A stretch of DNA of 64,000 bases from Acidobacteriota bacterium (lineage in GTDB: Bacteria; Acidobacteriota; Vicinamibacteria; Marinacidobacterales; Marinacidobacteraceae), in assembly GCA_009835985.1 (NCBI GenBank), contig VXWI01000036.1:107470-171469 (forward strand), in the 5' to 3' direction. Shown here piece after piece: positions 26,043 through 36,478 of this stretch. The translations under genes and the position numbers were made by a program. Position 1 is the first letter of the stretch. Each line of letters starts with the position of its first letter. The notes under the pieces were generated by a model. The model saw only the letters and a list, made by a program, of their open reading frames with translations, was not told where the DNA came from and searched no databases.

Positions 26043-28997
26043 CTAGTTTGGGCTCGCGGAACTGCTCAGCGTCGCCCTCGCCTCGTTCAGCCGGGTGCGC
26101 AGAGCCTCGAACCGGCGACGGTGGACGATCGTGGGGGCGTCCAGCGTCCCTTGCCGGACGTCGTCGCCGGTGAACTCGCCGTACAGGCGGCCGAGACGGG
26201 CCAACGTGGAGGGATTCCGGAAGCCGCCGCCGGGCCGGAGCTGCCGGAGGGCGTCACGGGCGGCTTCGGAGAGGCTCTCCGGATCTCCGGCGGCCGCGGC
26301 CGCCCGGCACGATTCGCGAATCACGCCATGAATCTCCGCCAGGAAGGCCGCGCGCTGGTCATACGCGGCCTCGCTCACCGTGACCGAAGGGTCGAGCCGG
26401 ACTTCGAGCGGAACCGGCGGGGTTTCTCCGGCGCCGGTCAGGCGGACCTCGTAGGTTCCGGTGGGAACCCGGGGAGGAGGTGAGGCGCACGCGCCCCGTG
26501 CCTGCTCCGGCACGGCGCCTGCCCGGAGGTCCCAGACGATGCGCTGGAATCCGGACCGCGCCTCGACTGCGGGGCTCGCGACCACCTCGCCCGAGGCGTC
26601 CCGGATCTCGAGCGCCCGCTCCGCCGGCCCGCCGTCACCGGGGAGGAACACGGTCAGCAATGCGCCGGCCGGGGGGTTCTCCCCCGCGTAGCGCGCCTGC
26701 CCTTCGTAGCTTTCGTGCTTCCAGGGCAGGAAGACCGACGCCGACCCGGGTTCGAAGAGTTCGGCCGTCGCGGTCTCCGGGTCGTGCCAGGCGAGGGGGG
26801 CGCTGTCGTCCAGGATGTAGATGGAGCGCCCGTGGGTGCCGAACACGAGGTCCCGCTCGCGCGGATGGATCTCGATATCGTCCACGGGGACGTGGGGGAG
26901 TCCTCCGCCCACCCGCACCCAGGAACCGCCCCGGTCGAAGGAAAGGAACGCGCCGACCTCGGTGCCGGCCACCAGCAGGTTCTCGCCCCCGGGGTGCTCG
27001 ACGACGTCGTTGACCCATCCCCGCGGCAGCCCCGCACCGATCGGGGCGAAACTGGCGCCCCGGTCCTCGGACACGAAGACGTAAGGGGCGAAGTCGCCGA
27101 GATGATGACGGTCCACCGCCACGAAGAGGCGGTCTTCCCGGTGGGCCGACGGGGTGACGCGGCTGATCGTGGCCCGGAGCGCTTCGAGCGGCAGGTTGGC
27201 TTCCAGGAACTCCCAGGTTTGGCCGTCGTCGTCGGAGCGGGCCACCCGCCCGTCGTCGGAGCCGACGTAGATCAGGCCGGGAACCAGCGGTGACTCCGCG
27301 AGCGTGGTGAGGGTTCCCCAGTGGCTCACCCCGTCGTGCATGGAGAGCATCCCTTCGGCCGGGAGCACCCCCAGGATGGGGAGCTCGCTCCGGTCCTCGC
27401 GCAGCGTCAGGTCCTCGGTGGCGCGCCAGTCGCTGCCGAGATCGTCGGACAGGAAAAGCCGGTTGCCGCCGAAATAGAGGCGCCCCGGGGTGTGGGGGGA
27501 AGAGGCCATCGGCGAGAGCCAGTGGAAGCGGTAGCGGTCCTCGTCCTCGTCGGGGAAGGGCCGGACCGTGGTCCGGTTCCCCGCGGCGGTGTCGATCCGC
27601 ACGGGATTGCCGTTCTGGGAAGCGGCCAGGGCGATCCCGGGCTCCCGGGGTATCGCTTCCTGATCCATTCCGTCGCCGAAGTTGGTCTGCCTCCAGTCGC
27701 TGTTCAGGATGCCCGCCTGATTGCGGGTGGCGGAGGGGCCCACCCACGAATGGGTGTCCTGCGCGCCGCCGTAGATGTTGTACGGCGTCTCCATGTCCAG
27801 CGAGATCGCGTAGAACTGGGTGAGCGGAATGTTGTTGATCTTCCTCCAGGTCACGGCCCGGTCCCACGACTCGTAGATCCCGCCGTCGTTGCCGAGGAGC
27901 AGGTGTTCGGGAGCCTCCGGGTCGATCCAGAGCGCGTGGTGGTCGCCGTGGACCCCGATGTCGTAGGTCGGGGTCATGTCCCGATTGGTCGAGAAGGTGC
28001 GCCCCCCGTCTTCCGAGATGTGAAACTGCGATCCGAGCACGTAGACCCGGCGAATGTCCGTCGGGTCCACCTCGACGTGCGAGTAGTACATGGGACGCGG
28101 GTTCAGGTCCGAAATCCGCTCCCAGGACGCGCCGCGGTCGCCGGACACATAAAGACCCGAGGCCGTCCGGTGTTCCACGAGCGCGAAGACGTTCAGCGGG
28201 TCGGACCCGGCGATCTCGATGCCGATTCGGCCGAGCGGACCCTCGGGAAGCCCTTCGTCGAGGCGTTCCCAGGTGTCTCCGCCGTCGGTCGTCCGGAAGA
28301 TGCCGCCCTCGGGACCGCCGCCGTTGAAGCCCCACGGGGTCCGGCGGCGGGTGTAGGCGCCGGCGTAGAGGATGGCCGGGTTCCGGGGGTCCATCTCGAG
28401 GTCCACCACCCCGGTGTCAGCGGAGATGTCGAGCACGTGCTCCCAGGTCGCGCCGCCGTCCTCGGTGCGGAAGACGCCGCGCTGGCCGCCGGAACGCCAG
28501 AGCGGCCCGACCGCGGCCACGAAGGCGCGCCGCGGCCGGTCCGGATCGGCGACGATCCGCCCGATGTGCTCGGTCTCCTCGAGGCCGGCGTGGCGGAAGC
28601 TGTCCCCGCCGTCGAAGGACACGTACACCCCGTCGCCGAAGGAGGAACTCTGCCGGTTCGCCGGCTCGCCGGTGCCCACCCAGACGGTCGCCGGATCGGA
28701 CGGCGAGAGCGCGATCGCGCCGATGGAGGTGGTCGTGAAGTGGTCGAAGATGGAGTCCCAGGTGGCGCCGTTGTTCCGGGTCCGGAACAGACCCCCCGAC
28801 GCGGTGGCCGCGTAGAACTCCCAGGGGCGTCCGGGCACGACTGCCAGGTCGGAGACCCTTCCGGCCATTACCGCGGGTCCGATGGAGCGGAGCGGCAGGT
28901 CGTCCATGACGGGGGTGGTTTCCCCGGCGTTTTGGGCGGTGGCCGGCGCTGTCACCGACAGCGCAAGGGCCAATACGAGAAGGACGCGGTGATTCAT
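26043..28997 (-). CDS. secreted sortilin/BNR-repeat (VPS10-like) beta-propeller protein, glycosidase-like
   Basis: Signal peptide MNHRVLLVLALALSVTAPATAQ; repeated FRTxDGGxTWE / SxDGGxSW BNR motifs. Confidence 0.85.
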   Translation of the reverse strand: MNHRVLLVLALALSVTAPATAQNAGETTPVMDDLPLRSIGPAVMAGRVSDLAVVPGRPWEFYAATASGGLFRTRNNGATWDSIFDHFTTTSIGAIALSPSDPATVWVGTGEPANRQSSSFGDGVYVSFDGGDSFRHAGLEETEHIGRIVADPDRPRRAFVAAVGPLWRSGGQRGVFRTEDGGATWEHVLDISADTGVVDLEMDPRNPAILYAGAYTRRRTPWGFNGGGPEGGIFRTTDGGDTWERLDEGLPEGPLGRIGIEIAGSDPLNVFALVEHRTASGLYVSGDRGASWERISDLNPRPMYYSHVEVDPTDIRRVYVLGSQFHISEDGGRTFSTNRDMTPTYDIGVHGDHHALWIDPEAPEHLLLGNDGGIYESWDRAVTWRKINNIPLTQFYAISLDMETPYNIYGGAQDTHSWVGPSATRNQAGILNSDWRQTNFGDGMDQEAIPREPGIALAASQNGNPVRIDTAAGNRTTVRPFPDEDEDRYRFHWLSPMASSPHTPGRLYFGGNRLFLSDDLGSDWRATEDLTLREDRSELPILGVLPAEGMLSMHDGVSHWGTLTTLAESPLVPGLIYVGSDDGRVARSDDDGQTWEFLEANLPLEALRATISRVTPSAHREDRLFVAVDRHHLGDFAPYVFVSEDRGASFAPIGAGLPRGWVNDVVEHPGGENLLVAGTEVGAFLSFDRGGSWVRVGGGLPHVPVDDIEIHPRERDLVFGTHGRSIYILDDSAPLAWHDPETATAELFEPGSASVFLPWKHESYEGQARYAGENPPAGALLTVFLPGDGGPAERALEIRDASGEVVASPAVEARSGFQRIVWDLRAGAVPEQARGACASPPPRVPTGTYEVRLTGAGETPPVPLEVRLDPSVTVSEAAYDQRAAFLAEIHGVIRESCRAAAAAGDPESLSEAARDALRQLRPGGGFRNPSTLARLGRLYGEFTGDDVRQGTLDAPTIVHRRRFEALRTRLNEARATLSSSASPN

Positions 28998-29199
28998 GCG
29001 GATTCTCCGGACGGGTGGGGCCGGGTAGCGTATGGGAAGGTCCATCCGCGCTCTCCCGCCTTGGCAACATCACCACGGTGCGATGGTGCTGATGGGGCTT
29101 GGGCCGACGGGGCCGCCATCGTTCCAAGCTGAGCGGCCCCAGATCGACTGATCGGTTCACCACCCAGTGGGTGCGGCAGGAGGCGGCGCGCGTGGCGGT

Positions 29200-29997
29200 T
29201 CAGGATTGCCGTTGGGCCAAGAAGCCGCAAAGAGCCCCTGCGACGGCCACGACCAACTCGGCCTCCGTGGGATCGACAACCTGTTGTTCGCGGATGTGAC
29301 GACCGCGATCGGAGGCATAGCCCCAGAGTTTGTGGACGGCTTGGTCGAGTGGTGGGGGTAGGTCGAGCAACGACACCAGCTTGCCCAAAGTGAGATTGGG
29401 TCGACCGGCGACCTCTCGAGCGGTGCCTTCGAGTGCTCCCATGGCGTGCTGTAGGGCCCCGGTGATGTCGGGCTCCGGACGACGCGAGATGTCTCGAAGC
29501 GCCTCTCGCATTTCCTTCGCTGCGCGCTGGAAGCCCGAGTCTTCCAACGAGTCAGGGACTTCGTGGGTGCTCCGTGCGAAGATCTCCGAGCCCCTGCGAG
29601 AGATCTGCCCGTCGCGGAGTTCCCAGCCGATACCGGTCTCCAGGAGGAAGTCGTTCAGGCGTCGTTCGAACTCCTGGGCAGGCCGGGAGTCCCACGGCTG
29701 CATGGCGGCGATTTCGGCGTGCAGCGCCTCGATGATGTCGTAGACCTTGTGCCAGCGAGCCCCATCGATCAGCCAGGCGACCTCCTCCGAGATGTTCGGA
29801 TACTCGGACCAGTTGGCGGGATCGGGCCTTACCAACAGGACTCTGCAGATCACGCGGCGCATGGCGGACGGCTTCAGTCCCGCCTCCTCCGCAATCAAAG
29901 GAACAGCGGCGCGCAGTCGGGATGGGGCGTCCTCACGGACGAGGATCTCCGCAGCGGGCGCGCGGTAGCCCTGGCGGTTCGAGAATCGTTGGATCAT
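29200..29997 (-). CDS. AbiJ-like abortive-infection protein (AbiJ N-terminal-type domain plus HEPN-like Abi C-terminal)
   Basis: MIQRFSNRQGYRAPAAEILVREDAPSRLRAAVPLIAEEAGL...PDPANWSEYPNISEEVAWLIDGARWHKVYDIIEAL (NTD4-like) and KLWGYASDRGRHIREQQVVDPTEAELVVAVAGALCGFL (Abi C-terminal-like). Confidence 0.65.
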   Translation of the reverse strand: MIQRFSNRQGYRAPAAEILVREDAPSRLRAAVPLIAEEAGLKPSAMRRVICRVLLVRPDPANWSEYPNISEEVAWLIDGARWHKVYDIIEALHAEIAAMQPWDSRPAQEFERRLNDFLLETGIGWELRDGQISRRGSEIFARSTHEVPDSLEDSGFQRAAKEMREALRDISRRPEPDITGALQHAMGALEGTAREVAGRPNLTLGKLVSLLDLPPPLDQAVHKLWGYASDRGRHIREQQVVDPTEAELVVAVAGALCGFLAQRQS

Positions 29998-30093
29998 GGT
30001 AAGGGCCTCCTTGGGCAGCTCCCTGAGGGTCTCGGATTATCGGCTTTGAGACTGAGAGTGTCAAGAAGCACGTCAAGACGAGACAAGATTTCC

Positions 30094-30123
30094 TGGACAT
30101 TCATGAGCATCCTGCTTTATACT
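30094..30123 (+). promoter_or_regulatory. candidate sigma70-type promoter of the wHTH-HEPN gene pair
   Basis: TGGACA-N18-TATACT at 30094-30099 / 30118-30123, about 33 bp before the ATG at 30156. Confidence 0.5.
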
Positions 30124-30155
30124 CTGTTCTGATCAGCCAGGAGGAGGCCCGCGAG

Positions 30156-30536
30156 ATGCACGAAACGGCAGTGGATCGGGTGCGGCGACGCCGCAAACAA
30201 CTGAGCGAGGAGATTGCGAAACTGGAAGAGGAAAGGGGTCGGTTGGACGCGTTCCTGACCGTTCACGAAGAGTTCAGTCGCCCCACGATCCGGACGATCT
30301 CCGGAAGGGAAATCGACGCGCTGTGTCTGGTCGTGCTGCGGGATGTCGACAAGCCAATGACGCCCGCACAGCTTGTAGGCGAACTCAAGAAGCGCTTCGG
30401 CGCCGAAATCGAGGCGGCGAATCCCGCGAGGCTGGTGTCCACGCGCATGTCCACGCTCGCTTCGGTCCGGAGCACGGAACATGGTTGGCGGCTAGTACTG
30501 CCCAGCATCACACCCGAATCGGAGGCGTACGAATGA
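30156..30536 (+). CDS. small coiled-coil + winged-helix-like protein
   Basis: 126 aa; N-terminal coiled coil (RRRKQLSEEIAKLEEERGRLDAFL) and IDALCLVVLRDVDKPMTPAQLVGELKKRFGAEI...LVSTRMSTL wHTH-like. Confidence 0.6.
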   Translation: MHETAVDRVRRRRKQLSEEIAKLEEERGRLDAFLTVHEEFSRPTIRTISGREIDALCLVVLRDVDKPMTPAQLVGELKKRFGAEIEAANPARLVSTRMSTLASVRSTEHGWRLVLPSITPESEAYE

Positions 30537-31423
30537 CCATGAAGACGAGTTACCGGGAACCGCTTTACATCTGGACGTGGCTCAACACGGCGCTGAAGAA
30601 GGAATGGCAGAAGTACTCGGCGACCCCTGTAACGCCGGACTTGATACCAGGACACGAGGCGGCCCAGGGGTGGGGGTACGTCGTCGCGGGGTACTCCCTG
30701 ATTGAACAGGGACTCAAGGCGATTCTTCACCTGCGGGGCCAGAAAAAACCACCGAAGACGCATTCGCTTTCAGTCCTGTTTGCTGAGCTGGCAAACGAGG
30801 ACCAAGACGTGCTGAGGGCTTACTACAGCGACTTCCGCCAGACGTTTCCCGGGATGAAGTCATTTCCTCTGGCGACCCTCGAGGACTTTCTAGTGAACCT
30901 GGACGGTGGGCGGAACGATCAAGGCAAGTTCATCGGCTCGTTCGACTGGCGCTATTTCCCGACGGAAGAAGGAAGTGGTTCCCCAATGCCCCTCGTTAGC
31001 GTCAACGTCATGCATGAAGTCATGTACGGGTGCGTTCAGCTCATCCTGTCGATCGAAAGGGGAGACCGTCACGCCAGCACATCCACTTATGGCTGGCGGC
31101 TCCATCGAGAGAGATCCCGGCGCCATCGCGACTGGCTGACAGTCAGGATGAACTCGCCAGGATGGGGAGAGGAGGGCGACCGACTCGAGATCCTTGCGGG
31201 ACCGGACCCCAGCGGTCGGTCCGACTACATAGTGTTTGAAGGCGGCCAGATCCGGGTCTTCTTCGCACCCCTTCCGAAAGCTGAGGCCATCGCGCTCCCG
31301 ATAGTGGACAAACGGCCCGAACTGGACTCCTTTGACCCCGCCGCTGCCTTCCAGAGCATCGGTGTCACCATGGACCGAACGATGAGGGATCAGGAACCCG
31401 CGTCCCGCCACATCATGTACTAG
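30533..31423 (+). CDS. HEPN-like domain protein, hypothetical
   Basis: ATGA overlap with 30156-30536; WGYVVAGYSLIEQGLKAILHLRGQKKPPKTHSLSVLFAEL resembles HEPN/AbiV-type helices. Confidence 0.55.
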   Translation: MTMKTSYREPLYIWTWLNTALKKEWQKYSATPVTPDLIPGHEAAQGWGYVVAGYSLIEQGLKAILHLRGQKKPPKTHSLSVLFAELANEDQDVLRAYYSDFRQTFPGMKSFPLATLEDFLVNLDGGRNDQGKFIGSFDWRYFPTEEGSGSPMPLVSVNVMHEVMYGCVQLILSIERGDRHASTSTYGWRLHRERSRRHRDWLTVRMNSPGWGEEGDRLEILAGPDPSGRSDYIVFEGGQIRVFFAPLPKAEAIALPIVDKRPELDSFDPAAAFQSIGVTMDRTMRDQEPASRHIMY

Positions 31424-31616
31424 GGCTCCCGGCCAATCCGACCAATGCTGACAGGGCCCCAGGAGCCCGGGCGATAGGGCACCGACTCACGACCTCGTAG
31501 CGTTGCCGTGCGGGTCTGGATGGAGACCGGCGGTCCAAGCCGGTACGCCATCGGGACATACGGCTCGACGCGCCGCGGGCCTGCGGCCCGGGTGCCGGTC
31601 TGAAGACCAGCGCGCC

Positions 31617-32618
31617 CTACGGGATCCCGTGGCGGCGGAGCTTCTGCCAGAGGCTCTGGCGAGAGATGCCCAGCTCCCGGGCGGCGCGGACCCGGCTGCC
31701 GGCGGCGCGGCGCAGCGCCCGCAGCAGGACGAGTCGCTCGAAGGCCGCCCGGGCAAGCGCCAGCCTGCGGATCTCGATCACCGCGTGGAGCGGGTCCGGC
31801 GCCGCAGGGGCCGGACCGGACGTCTCCTCGGTGCGTCCGGCCACCATCTCGGGACCGATGACGCCGGTTCCCGCGCGCCGCATCAGGGCTTCGGCGAGGA
31901 CCGACTCCAGCTCGCGGACGTTCCCCGGCCAGTGGCGGCGGGCCAGCGACTCAAGGGCCTCCGCCGACAGCCGGGCGGGCGCGAGACGGTGCCGGCGGGC
32001 GAGCCTCGCCAGGAGGGTCGCCGCGAGTTCGGGAATCTCCGATCGCCGTTCCCGGAGCGGCGGCAGGCGGAGCCGGACGACCCGCAGCCGGTAGAAGAGG
32101 TCTCGACGGAACTCGCGCGCGGCGGCGAGCTCGGCGAGCGGACGGTGGGTCGCCGCGATCAGGCGGAAGTCGGATCGCCGCACCCGGATCTCTCCGACCC
32201 GGCGGAACTCCCTCTCCTGAAGCACGCGGAGCAGGGTCGCCTGCCCCTGCGGCGAAAGCTCCCCCACCTCGTCCAGGAACAGCGTGCCCCCGTCGGCGGC
32301 CTCCAGGAGTCCCGGGCGCGCCGCGTCCGCCCCCGTGAAAGCACCCCGGGCATGGCCGAAGAACTCCGCTTCCAGGAGCCCGTCCGGCAGCGCGCCGCAG
32401 TTCACCGCCACCAGCGGACGGTCCCGCCGCGGGCTCCGGCGATGCACGTAGCGGGCGAGCAGTTCCTTGCCCGAACCCGTCTCCCCTTCGATCAGCACCG
32501 GCACGTCGAAGCGGGCCACGCGCGCCGCTTCCTCGAGCAGCGACCGCATCGCCGCCGACGCGGCCACCAGGCCGGCCGCGAGACGTTTCGGTTCAGGCGC
32601 GTTCCCGGACGACCGCAC
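31617..32618 (-). CDS. sigma-54-dependent AAA+ activator (PspF-like, no receiver domain)
   Basis: [71 protein letters not shown]-terminal Fis-type [26 protein letters not shown]. Confidence 0.92.
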   Translation of the reverse strand: MRSSGNAPEPKRLAAGLVAASAAMRSLLEEAARVARFDVPVLIEGETGSGKELLARYVHRRSPRRDRPLVAVNCGALPDGLLEAEFFGHARGAFTGADAARPGLLEAADGGTLFLDEVGELSPQGQATLLRVLQEREFRRVGEIRVRRSDFRLIAATHRPLAELAAAREFRRDLFYRLRVVRLRLPPLRERRSEIPELAATLLARLARRHRLAPARLSAEALESLARRHWPGNVRELESVLAEALMRRAGTGVIGPEMVAGRTEETSGPAPAAPDPLHAVIEIRRLALARAAFERLVLLRALRRAAGSRVRAARELGISRQSLWQKLRRHGIP

Positions 32619-35031
32619 CGTGGTTGGCCTTGAGCCGCTTCAGGATGGTGCGCCGCACCTTGGCAATGTCGTTCTCGTTCAGCGTCCGGTTGCGGGCCTG
32701 GTAGCGGACGGAGATGCCGAGGGACCGCCTCGCCGCCTCCCCGTCGCCCGGGGCGCCGGAACGCTCGACCAGGTAGTCGTCGAAGACACGCGCCTCCGCC
32801 ACCAGGGGGTGCCCGAGCGCCTCCCGAACGAGGTCCTGGGCGAGGACTTCCGGTCCCACCAGTAGCGCGAAGTCCTCGACCGCGGACGGATGACGCGGCA
32901 GGGGGGCGGCGGCCCTTGGCTCGGTCACTCCCGGAGCGGCCTCCAGCAGTGCCGTGAGGTCCAACTCCCACAGGAAGGCGTCCTGCCCGACTCCGAAGCC
33001 GGCCGCGGTGTCGGGGTGGACCTGACCCAGCACCCCGACGACACGGCCCTCCACCGAGACTTCGGCCGTCCGCTTCTCGAGCAGGCCGAAAGCGGCGGCC
33101 GGCCGGAAGGTGGGCGCGGTACGCAGTCCCGCGAGAATGTGCTCGAGCGGCGCCTTGGCATCGAAGAAGTCGAGCCCCTCGTCGGTCGGACTTCCGAAAC
33201 GGTCCACCCGGACGCCCACGACGAGCCCCGCCGCCTGCTCCCGTTCCTCCGGCCGGCCGTCGTCGCTCCCGGGTGCGGGGTGGTAGGACCTTCCGACCTC
33301 GAACAGACGCACGGCCCTGGCGCCCCGGGCCAGATTGCGCGCGGCGGCGCGCAGGATCCCGGGACGAAGCGATGTCCGGAGCGTGTCGCGCGCCTCTCCC
33401 AGCGGGTTCCGGACCTTGAGGCGGGGCGTGTCGCGCATCTCCGGCGGGGTCACCGCCGCGAGGTCCGCGTCCGACAGGAGCGAATAGGTCTGCACCTCGT
33501 AGAGCGCCGCTTCGGCGGCGAGATCGCGCACCCGTTCCCGCAGTTCGCGGGCGGGGAGCGCCGGATGATGCGGAATGGGGCCGGCCAGGGGCGACGCCGG
33601 AAGATCGTCGTAACCCGCGATGCGGGCCACCTCTTCCACGAGGTCATCCGGAACCCGCACGTCACGGCGCCAGTAGGGAACGCCGACCGTCAGCGTCCCA
33701 TCGTTCTCCTGCACCTCGAAGCCGAGGCCGTCCAGCGCCGCCCGCACGGCCGGCGCCGGGATCTCCATGCCGAGGACCTGCGGGATCCGCGAGCGGCGGA
33801 GCTGGATGGTGACGCCGGGTTCGCGTACCGGCCAGGCATCCACCATCCCTGCCGCGACGCGTCCGCCGGCGTACTCGGCGAGCAGCCGGCAGACGCGTGC
33901 GGAGGCGACCGGCGGCAGCTGGGGAGGCAGGCCCCACGCGAACCTCCGGGCTGCGTCCGAGAGCAGGTCGAAGGCACGGGCGGTGCGGCGCACGCTTGCC
34001 CGTTCGAAGTTCGCCACCTCGAGAAGGATGTTCCGCGTCGAATCGGTGATCTCGGTTTCGAGGCCCCCCATCACTCCGGCAAGCGCGATCGCCCCCCCGG
34101 GGTCCGCGATGACCAGCCGCTCCGGACTCAGCTCGTGGGTCTTCCCGTCCAGGGTGGTCAGGGCCTCGCCCGCGGCCGCCCGCCGGACGATGATGTGATG
34201 GTCGCGCACCGTGTCGTAGTCGAACGCGTGGACCGGCTGGCCCAGCTCAAGCATCACGTAGTTGGTGATGTCCACCAGGTTGTTGATCGGACGCATGCCG
34301 GCGGCCGTCAGCCGTTCCTGCATCCAGGCGGGGGAAGGAGCGATCTCGACATCCTCGATGAGGGCCAGGGTGAAACGGCGGCAGAGATCGGGGTCGGCGA
34401 TCTCGACGGAGGCGCGTCCCTCGATGCCGGGTCCCGGTCGCGGCGCCGAGACATCCGGCATGGTCAGCGGGCCGCCGGTGAGCGCCGCGACCTCGCGCGC
34501 CACCCCAAGGACGGACAGGGCGTCCGCCCGGTTCGGGGTGAGGTCGAACACGTAGACCCGGTCTCCGAGCACGTCCCGGAGCGGTGTCCCCGGCGGCCGG
34601 GAGGTGTCGAGAACGAGGATCCCCTCGTGTTCCGCCGACAGGCCCAACTCCGCTTCCGAACACACCATCCCGCCGGACACCACGCCGCGAATGCGGGACT
34701 TCTTCAGTTTGCGGAGATTCCCGGTCCGCGGGTCGGTGAGCATCGCCCCCTCCGGCGCGAACGCGATGTCCTGTCCGGTGGTCACGTTCGAGGCGCCACA
34801 GACGACGGTCTGCCGCTCCCCGCCCTTGTCCACGGTGACCAGCCGGAGCCGGTCGGCATCCGGATGGGGCTGCACGTCCAGCACCCGGCCGACGACCACG
34901 CGGTCCCAGTCCCCACCCGTTCGTTCGATGCCGGTCACCTCGAGACCCGCCAGCGTCAGCCGGTGGGCGAGGGCCTCGATGTCGTCCGGCAGCGGCACCA
35001 TCGTCTCGAGCCACCGGAGCGGCACGCGCAC
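32593..35031 (-). CDS. pheT: phenylalanyl-tRNA synthetase beta subunit
   Basis: [36 protein letters not shown]; tRNA-binding domain; B3/B4, B5 and FDX-ACB regions. Confidence 0.95.
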   Translation of the reverse strand: MRVPLRWLETMVPLPDDIEALAHRLTLAGLEVTGIERTGGDWDRVVVGRVLDVQPHPDADRLRLVTVDKGGERQTVVCGASNVTTGQDIAFAPEGAMLTDPRTGNLRKLKKSRIRGVVSGGMVCSEAELGLSAEHEGILVLDTSRPPGTPLRDVLGDRVYVFDLTPNRADALSVLGVAREVAALTGGPLTMPDVSAPRPGPGIEGRASVEIADPDLCRRFTLALIEDVEIAPSPAWMQERLTAAGMRPINNLVDITNYVMLELGQPVHAFDYDTVRDHHIIVRRAAAGEALTTLDGKTHELSPERLVIADPGGAIALAGVMGGLETEITDSTRNILLEVANFERASVRRTARAFDLLSDAARRFAWGLPPQLPPVASARVCRLLAEYAGGRVAAGMVDAWPVREPGVTIQLRRSRIPQVLGMEIPAPAVRAALDGLGFEVQENDGTLTVGVPYWRRDVRVPDDLVEEVARIAGYDDLPASPLAGPIPHHPALPARELRERVRDLAAEAALYEVQTYSLLSDADLAAVTPPEMRDTPRLKVRNPLGEARDTLRTSLRPGILRAAARNLARGARAVRLFEVGRSYHPAPGSDDGRPEEREQAAGLVVGVRVDRFGSPTDEGLDFFDAKAPLEHILAGLRTAPTFRPAAAFGLLEKRTAEVSVEGRVVGVLGQVHPDTAAGFGVGQDAFLWELDLTALLEAAPGVTEPRAAAPLPRHPSAVEDFALLVGPEVLAQDLVREALGHPLVAEARVFDDYLVERSGAPGDGEAARRSLGISVRYQARNRTLNENDIAKVRRTILKRLKANHGAVVRERA

Positions 35032-35051
35032 TTCAGTCGGCTCCTGGAACG

Positions 35052-36059
35052 CTAAAACTGGCGCAGGAAGCGCAGGTCGTTCTCGTAGAAGCGGCGGATG
35101 TCCCGGATCCCGTGGCGGAGCATCGCGATCCGCTCGACCCCGAGTCCCGCGGCGAACCCTGTATGGATCTCCGGGTCGTACCCCATGTTGGCCAGGATCT
35201 CGGGGTGCACCATGCCCGCGCCGAGGATCTCGATCCAGCCGTCGGGACTGCTGATCGAGACCTCGACCCCGGGCTCCACGAACGGGAAGTAATCGCAACG
35301 GAAACGGATCTCCCGGTCCTCTCCGAAGAGATGCCGGGCGAATTCGTAGAGGGTGCCCTTGAGGTGCGCGAGCGTGAGTCCGCGGTCCACGGCCAGCACT
35401 TCCGTCTGCGTGATCATCCATTCGTGGGTGGCGTCAGTCGCCTCGTTCCGGTACGTGCGCCCCGGAGCGATGAGCCGGATGGGCGGGTCGTGCCGCTCCA
35501 TGTAGCGGATCTGGTTCGGTGAGGTGTGCGTACGCAGCAGGAGCGGGGGCCGGTCATCGGGACCGTCGAGGTAGAAGGTGTCCATCGCGTCCCGCGCCGG
35601 ATGATCGGACGGGATGCGCAGCGCCTCGAAGTTGTAGTACTCGAGTTCGACCTCGGGCCCCTCGATGACGTGGAACCCCATCGAGGCAAAGGCGGCAACC
35701 ACGGCCCGCTCGGTCCGGGTGATGGGATGCAGGCCGCCGGCGGGAAGCGGGCGTCCGGGGAGACTCACGTCGAGCGCCGCCAGACCCTGGGTCCGGCGCG
35801 CCTTGAGATCGCCCTGCTTGGCCGCGAGGGCTTCGCCGAGCCGCGTCTTCGCCTCGTTCAGCAGCCGCCCGACCGCGGCGCGGCGGGACCGGTCGATTCC
35901 CCCGAGCGCCCGCAGCGACACCATGAGGCGCGATTTCCGCCCGAGGTGCTCCGTGCGCCACGCATCCACGTCGCGCTCGTCGCTGAGGCTCTGGAGCGCC
36001 GCGATCGCGTGCGCAACCTCCTCCGGAGCGAGCAGGGAGTCCGGGTTGGAAACGGTCAC
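35052..36059 (-). CDS. pheS: phenylalanyl-tRNA synthetase alpha subunit
   Basis: GLHPITRTERAVVAAFASMGFHVIEGPEVE...LLRTHTSPNQIRYME...RNEATDATHEW...GLGVERIAMLRHGIRDIRRFYENDLRFL. Confidence 0.97.
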   Translation of the reverse strand: MTVSNPDSLLAPEEVAHAIAALQSLSDERDVDAWRTEHLGRKSRLMVSLRALGGIDRSRRAAVGRLLNEAKTRLGEALAAKQGDLKARRTQGLAALDVSLPGRPLPAGGLHPITRTERAVVAAFASMGFHVIEGPEVELEYYNFEALRIPSDHPARDAMDTFYLDGPDDRPPLLLRTHTSPNQIRYMERHDPPIRLIAPGRTYRNEATDATHEWMITQTEVLAVDRGLTLAHLKGTLYEFARHLFGEDREIRFRCDYFPFVEPGVEVSISSPDGWIEILGAGMVHPEILANMGYDPEIHTGFAAGLGVERIAMLRHGIRDIRRFYENDLRFLRQF

Positions 36060-36235
36060 AAACGCACTCGGTAAACAGGCGGGTCGGCGGACGAAAGGAG
36101 CGCCGACAGCACCGCCGAGGTCCCGCCGGATCTCCTTTTCATAGTAACTCGCGACCCGGGCGTCGAGGGCGTCGGGAGTTGAGGCTTTGACAGACTCCGC
36201 GGCCGGAATGTACAGTCCGCTCCCCCAAATCCGGA

Positions 36236-36310
<75 letters not shown>

Positions 36311-36478
36311 CCGGATTGGGGTTCGGGCCGCGACACCGGCGGCCCGTTCTGGTGCGAAGACGCCCCGTTCGGCCCCAACCGGTTCCATGAGCCCTCCCTT
36401 TCCCGGGCAAGCGCGGCCAGACAAGGCGCACCACGGCCCCGCGTCTTCCTCGGCAGACCGTCCGGGCGGGAGCATTCC

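Noticed and set aside
27321-29132. 603-aa plus-strand ORF
   Set aside because: Antisense to the BNR/sortilin-like gene 26043-28997; no recognisable domain.
31440-31616. GC-rich hairpin spacer downstream of the HEPN-like gene as another member of the 22-bp repeat family
   Set aside because: Contains palindromic GC-rich words but not the shared 22-mer or 20-mer, so membership cannot be supported by eye.
32890-35055. 721-aa plus-strand ORF
   Set aside because: Antisense shadow of pheT.
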